Shown one piece after another: positions 7,183 through 9,438 of a stretch of DNA of 9,438 nucleotides (its first letter is position 1; every line of letters begins with the position of its first letter). A model generated the notes under the pieces. It had not been told where the DNA came from. It saw nothing but the letters and a program-made list of their open reading frames with translations, and ran no database searches. The stretch lies in contig JAOPZO010000115.1 in assembly GCA_025964065.1 (NCBI GenBank), forward strand, positions 1 through 9,438, read 5' to 3'. The position numbers and the translations under genes are program-made. This stretch comes from Solirubrobacterales bacterium (GTDB lineage: Bacteria > Actinomycetota > Thermoleophilia > Solirubrobacterales > Solirubrobacteraceae).

Positions 7183-8126
7183 AACCAGGCGTGGACGTTC
7201 GCGCCGAGCATCGCGTCGACCTGGTCCTGGGTCACCCCGAGCTCGAGGAGCTCGGGGACGACCTCGTCGAAGACGAGGTGGAAGGACCACTTGGGCGCGA
7301 GCTGCGCGACGACCTCCCGCGGGAACCAGTCGATCGAGGCGCAGTGGTCCTGGCCGAGCATCAGACGGTCGGCGAAGCCCGCGTCGATCGCCCGCTTGAC
7401 CATGTCGTTGCGCACGGCCTGGCCCGGCCCGTAGAAGTCGTCGAGCCCGTACCGGTCGATGCCGACGGACACCCCGGTCTGCAGCAGCTCGTGGACGTGG
7501 TCCCAGTCCGCGGTGTCCCCGGTGTGCGCGACCTGCACCTTCCCCGGGGCGACGCCCTCCTCCAGCAGGATCTCGACCGAGCGCAGGCCCGTGCGCTCCT
7601 TCGGGTTGGAGTGGGCCATGATCGGCGCGCCCGTCGCCAGCGATGCCTGCGCGACCGCGCGGTGGACCTTCTCGACGTCCTCGGTGAAGCCCGGCGTGTC
7701 GGCCGCGCACTTGAGGAAGTGCGCCTTGACTCCGCTGCCCTGCAGCCCGACCTCGAGGTCGTGGCGGAAGCAGTCGACGAGCGCCTCGGGCGGCCGGGTC
7801 TGGAAGTAGTGCGGGAGGAAGGTGTAGTGCTGCCCGTACACGCCCGTGGCGAGGACGAAGCGCATCCCGGTCTGCTCCTGGACACGCAGGTGCAGCTGGA
7901 CGTCGCGCCCGAGGTCGAGCACGCCGGGGTCGCAGATCGTCTCCACGCCGTGCGCCTGGACGCTCCGGACCTGGGCGACCGCGCGCGCCGTCTCCTCGTC
8001 GTGATCGACGAGGTGCGGCCACTGGAAGCGCACGCCCTCGGCGGCGGTGTTCAGGTGCTCGTGCACGAGCGTGCGGCCGAGCTCCGCGGCCTCGACGGGG
8101 CCGGCGGTGGTCTGGATGAGGGGCAT
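7173..8126 (-). CDS. Phosphotriesterase-family metal-dependent hydrolase (lactonase-like)
   Basis: 317-residue amidohydrolase-superfamily protein of the phosphotriesterase/phosphotriesterase-like-lactonase family; these TIM-barrel enzymes use two metal ions to hydrolyse lactones, phosphotriesters or related esters. The opening GPVEAAELGRTLVHEHL is characteristic. Metal ligands can be placed: H22 and H24 (HEH), the probable carboxylated K139 (FLKCA), H172 (MAHSN), H201 (AHTGD) and D260 (GQDH). The gaps K139-H172-H201 (33 and 29) nearly match those of Pseudomonas phosphotriesterase (32 and 29). There is no signal peptide, so it should be cytoplasmic. It lies 30 bp after the cupredoxin gene on the same strand but has its own TAGGGT box 7 nt before the ATG, so it need not belong to that operon. 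Substrate cannot be read from sequence; lactonase is more likely than true organophosphatase. Confidence 0.93.
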   Translation of the reverse strand: MPLIQTTAGPVEAAELGRTLVHEHLNTAAEGVRFQWPHLVDHDEETARAVAQVRSVQAHGVETICDPGVLDLGRDVQLHLRVQEQTGMRFVLATGVYGQHYTFLPHYFQTRPPEALVDCFRHDLEVGLQGSGVKAHFLKCAADTPGFTEDVEKVHRAVAQASLATGAPIMAHSNPKERTGLRSVEILLEEGVAPGKVQVAHTGDTADWDHVHELLQTGVSVGIDRYGLDDFYGPGQAVRNDMVKRAIDAGFADRLMLGQDHCASIDWFPREVVAQLAPKWSFHLVFDEVVPELLELGVTQDQVDAMLGANVHAWLAA

Positions 8127-8133
8127 GCGGCCG

Positions 8134-8139
8134 ACCCTA
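8134..8139 (-). promoter_or_regulatory. Putative -10 box (TAGGGT) of the phosphotriesterase-like gene, leaderless arrangement
   Basis: On the minus strand TAGGGT ends 7 nt before the ATG at 8126. It contains the only TA in the 30-bp gap after the cupredoxin stop, and no ribosome-binding site is present. The hexamer is identical to that of the kinase gene. GTGAGC 15 bp upstream is at best a weak -35. Confidence 0.55.
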
Positions 8140-8156
8140 ACGGCGGCCGTGGTCGC

Positions 8157-8495
8157 TCACCGGACGCGGACGCTGCCGTCCATCCCGGGGTGCACGGAGC
8201 ACACGTACCGGTAGGTCCCGGCGCGGCGGAGCGTGACGCGGTGCGTGCCCGTGCTCCTCCGGGCCGAGCCCTCGAAGCGCGGGGTGCCGCGCGGGCGCAC
8301 GTCGTGCTGCACGCGCCCGTCGTCCCAGCGCCAGGTGACGGTCGTGCCGCGGGCGACGACGAGCCGCGAGGGGCTGAACGCGATGTCCTGGAGGACGACG
8401 CTCCGGCCCGCCCCGGCGCCCGCGCCGCTCGCCGCGATCCCCGAGGGGACCGCGGCGAGCGCGAGGACGGCCAGGGCGGTCCGGGCGCGGGGCAC
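8157..8495 (-). CDS. Small exported cupredoxin (plastocyanin/amicyanin-like blue copper protein)
   Basis: 112-residue single-domain type 1 copper protein, expected to carry electrons outside the membrane. Residues 1-29 form a signal peptide (PRAR, hydrophobic core, Ala-rich end). The mature domain has the cupredoxin pattern: a first strand with IAFSP (38-42), GTTVTW (50-55), H64 as first copper ligand, and the ligand loop C99-SV-H102-PG-M105 near the C-terminus. The C-x-x-H-x-x-M spacing is that of amicyanin/pseudoazurin rather than plastocyanin. The start is a GTG whose first G is the last base of the ferritin-like gene's TAG stop, so the two are probably translationally coupled. The frame continues upstream to 9323, but only as a shadow of the ferritin-like gene; no other start gives a signal peptide. 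Ligands and operon position suggest it exchanges electrons with, or supplies or binds copper near, the ferritin-like partner; this is inference. Confidence 0.9.
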   Translation of the reverse strand: MPRARTALAVLALAAVPSGIAASGAGAGAGRSVVLQDIAFSPSRLVVARGTTVTWRWDDGRVQHDVRPRGTPRFEGSARRSTGTHRVTLRRAGTYRYVCSVHPGMDGSVRVR

Positions 8496-9199
8496 TAGGA
8501 GACGATGAAGCCCGTGGCCGTGACGGCCTTGAGGATCGCCTTGGCCGTGGCCGGCTTGTCGAACGGGCCGTCGGGCGTGATGTTGTCGGCGTCCGCGCCG
8601 TTGATGAGCCCGATGGCGCCCGCGTGGCGCGCCTCGATCGTGAGGATGGAGACCGCGGCGTTCAGGATGCCGAAGTCCTTGATGTTGCCGCCCTGGCCGA
8701 AGTACGCCTGGACGCCCGTGTTCTCGAGGACCGCGGCGGTCGCCTTGAACAGCTTCTGATCCGTGTTCGTGCCCTTGAAGTCGAACTTCGGCTTCTTGAC
8801 GGCCTTGGAGCCGAGGGCCTTGCGCAGGAACGAGACGTGCTTGCGCTCGTCGTTCTCGACGACGGCGAGGAAGCCGGCGAGCGTCGGGTCGGTGATCTTC
8901 CCGGACTTGAGCGCCTCGGTGTAGAACGCGGCCTCGAGGTACTCGAGGGTCAGCGCGTAGTTCAGGATGCCGATGTCGCCCTTGCCGAACGAGGCCGGCG
9001 GGCGGCCGACGCCCGGCTTGGAGGCCGCGAACGCGGGGCCCGCGGCGAGCGCGGAGAGGACGACGCCGCCCGAGACGGCCGCGGCGCCACCGACGCCGGC
9101 CTTCTTCAGGAAGCCCATGCGGGTGTCGCCCTCGACCGCCGCGTGCTGCTCGGCGATGGCGCCGTCGGGATCGATCTCGTCCAGGTTCAGCTTGTACAT
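8495..9199 (-). CDS. Exported ferritin-like diiron-domain protein
   Basis: 234-residue protein of the ferritin-like superfamily (Ferritin_2 type). After about 25 hydrophilic residues comes TRMGFLKKAG (26-35), then a hydrophobic stretch and a likely cleavage site after AFA at 58. This resembles a Tat signal, but Met28 stands where the second Arg should be. The four-helix bundle has the expected carboxylate/His pattern: E86 (or E89) in helix 1, E118-x-x-H121 in helix 2, E159 in helix 3 and E189-x-x-H192 in helix 4, consistent with a diiron or dimanganese site. Roles in oxidative-stress or desiccation protection or metal oxidation are known for related proteins, but the reaction here is unknown. 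I chose ATG 9199 because GAGGAGG precedes it; an ATG at 9283 in the same frame would add 28 residues without a ribosome-binding site. The cupredoxin gene overlaps its stop by one base. Confidence 0.9.
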   Translation of the reverse strand: MYKLNLDEIDPDGAIAEQHAAVEGDTRMGFLKKAGVGGAAAVSGGVVLSALAAGPAFAASKPGVGRPPASFGKGDIGILNYALTLEYLEAAFYTEALKSGKITDPTLAGFLAVVENDERKHVSFLRKALGSKAVKKPKFDFKGTNTDQKLFKATAAVLENTGVQAYFGQGGNIKDFGILNAAVSILTIEARHAGAIGLINGADADNITPDGPFDKPATAKAILKAVTATGFIVS

Positions 9200-9202
9200 G
9201 GT

Positions 9203-9209
9203 CCTCCTC
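9203..9209 (-). promoter_or_regulatory. Strong ribosome-binding site (GAGGAGG) of the ferritin-like gene
   Basis: GAGGAGG on the minus strand ends 3 nt before the ATG at 9199; pairing through its first GAGG gives a 6-nt spacing. It is the only strong Shine-Dalgarno site before any gene in this window and fixes the start of the ferritin-like protein. Confidence 0.8.
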
Positions 9210-9221
9210 AGGACAGTGCTC

Positions 9222-9238
9222 GGGCACCGGCGGTGCCC
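9222..9238. promoter_or_regulatory. 17-bp perfect palindrome in the leader of the ferritin-like gene
   Basis: GGGCACCG and CGGTGCCC flank a single central base. The element ends 22 bp before the ATG and 12 bp before the ribosome-binding site. It could be an operator for a dimeric repressor or, in RNA, a hairpin (six or so base pairs after opening a loop) close to the ribosome-binding site. I do not recognise it as the site of a known metal or stress regulator. Confidence 0.45.
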
Positions 9239-9274
9239 TGGTGTGGTGGTGGCGGTTGCGCCGCGCACCGCTTC

Positions 9275-9323
9275 CCGGTTCACCGGCTTGGCGCCCGGAC
9301 GCTCGGCACCGCCGCGGCGCCAA
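9275..9323. repeat. Inverted repeats in the ferritin/membrane-protein divergent region
   Basis: CCGGT-TC-ACCGG (9275-9286) is a perfect 12-bp dyad. Beyond it TTGGCGCC (9288-9295) is matched by its inverse GGCGCCAA (9316-9323) across 20 bp. The divergent region has only one TA dinucleotide, so these dyads are the main structural features from which the ferritin promoter or its control could arise. In GC-rich DNA short dyads also arise by chance. Confidence 0.35.
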
Positions 9324-9358
9324 CTGGCCGTGGGCCGATCGACGCTCGCCGCAGCGGG

Positions 9359-9364
9359 TACGCT
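9359..9364 (+). promoter_or_regulatory. Putative -10 box (TACGCT) of the right-edge gene, leaderless arrangement
   Basis: TACGCT ends 8 nt before the ATG at 9373 and includes the only TA in the 173-bp divergent gap. No Shine-Dalgarno sequence is present between it and the ATG. The -35 region is not convincing. Confidence 0.5.
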
Positions 9365-9372
9365 CGCGCCGG

Positions 9373-9438
9373 ATGGACTGGACCTTCGTCTACCTCATGG
9401 TGTTCCTGAAGCTCCCGATCGTCGGGCTCTTCTGGATC
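9373..9438 (+). CDS. N-terminus of a small hypothetical membrane protein, cut by window edge
   Basis: Only 22 codons are present: MDWTFVYLMVFLKLPIVGLF followed by WI, open to the right edge. The stretch is strongly hydrophobic with one Lys and looks like a first transmembrane helix beginning almost at the N-terminus. The TACGCT box 8 nt upstream supports this ATG as the real start of a leaderless gene. It is divergent from the ferritin-like operon. I do not recognise the family from so short a piece, and no function can be given. Confidence 0.6.
   Translation, partial: MDWTFVYLMVFLKLPIVGLFWI

Noticed and set aside
8127..8156. Short inverted GGCCG/CGGCC repeat as a terminator between the cupredoxin and phosphotriesterase-like genes
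   Set aside because: Only five base pairs with a ten-base loop and no U tract; such repeats are expected by chance in this GC-rich sequence.
7117..8498. Open frames on both strands over the phosphotriesterase-like and cupredoxin genes (for example 7117-8022 minus and 7191-8498 plus)
   Set aside because: They lack recognisable motifs, overlap genes with full metal-ligand sets, and show shadow-frame amino-acid composition.
9200..9283. Longer ferritin-like protein starting at 9283
   Set aside because: The extra 28 residues have no similarity to a signal or domain and no ribosome-binding site precedes that ATG, whereas GAGGAGG stands directly before the ATG at 9199.
8496..9323. Cupredoxin extended as a 388-residue protein through the ferritin-like gene
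   Set aside because: The upstream part is an Arg/Gly/Pro-rich shadow frame of the ferritin-like gene. The GTG at 8495 starts a normal signal peptide and a complete cupredoxin.

Overview
The window is very GC-rich DNA with tightly packed genes, almost no TA dinucleotides between them, and Ala/Arg/Pro-rich proteins. Long spurious open frames lie antisense to nearly every gene. The gene content is a DEAD-box helicase with an acidic/Ala tail, secreted proteins with Ala-Pro linkers, a ferritin-like protein paired with a small cupredoxin, and a phosphotriesterase-family enzyme. Together with actinobacterial-type TANNNT -10 boxes placed directly before start codons, this suggests a chromosomal segment of a high-GC actinobacterium, possibly of the Thermoleophilia/Solirubrobacterales type. 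The taxon is an inference. I see no rRNA, tRNA, CRISPR, insertion sequence or phage gene, and no gap longer than about 200 bp.

Layout, left to right. (1) A DEAD-box RNA helicase on the minus strand runs off the left edge (1-1277). (2) A zinc-free quinone-oxidoreductase-like MDR protein (1311-2261, minus) lies 33 bp upstream of it. (3) A very large secreted protein (2343-6020, minus) has two tandem amidase-signature domains, of which the second has lost the catalytic lysine and has a rearranged nucleophile loop; a Pro/Ala linker and a C-terminal beta-rich domain follow. (4) A 201-bp divergent promoter region contains three related 9-bp repeats. (5) A PfkB-family sugar/nucleoside kinase (6222-7157, plus) follows. 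(6) Convergent with it is a phosphotriesterase/lactonase-like metalloenzyme (7173-8126, minus), with a GC hairpin between the two stops. (7) A translationally coupled pair on the minus strand encodes an exported ferritin-like diiron protein (8495-9199) and a blue-copper cupredoxin (8157-8495, 1-base overlap). (8) A 173-bp divergent region with several inverted repeats precedes the start of a small membrane protein (9373 onward, plus), which is cut by the right edge.

Two signals stand out. First, five of the seven gene starts (helicase, oxidoreductase, kinase, phosphotriesterase, membrane protein) have a TANNNT box ending 7-9 nt before the ATG and no Shine-Dalgarno sequence. This is the expected geometry of leaderless mRNAs. 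The ferritin gene is the exception, with a strong ribosome-binding site and a palindromic leader. Second, the tandem amidase combines one apparently intact Ser-Ser-Lys domain with a degenerate partner. The genes do not form one pathway. The only clear functional unit is the ferritin-like/cupredoxin pair, probably an envelope metal/redox module.
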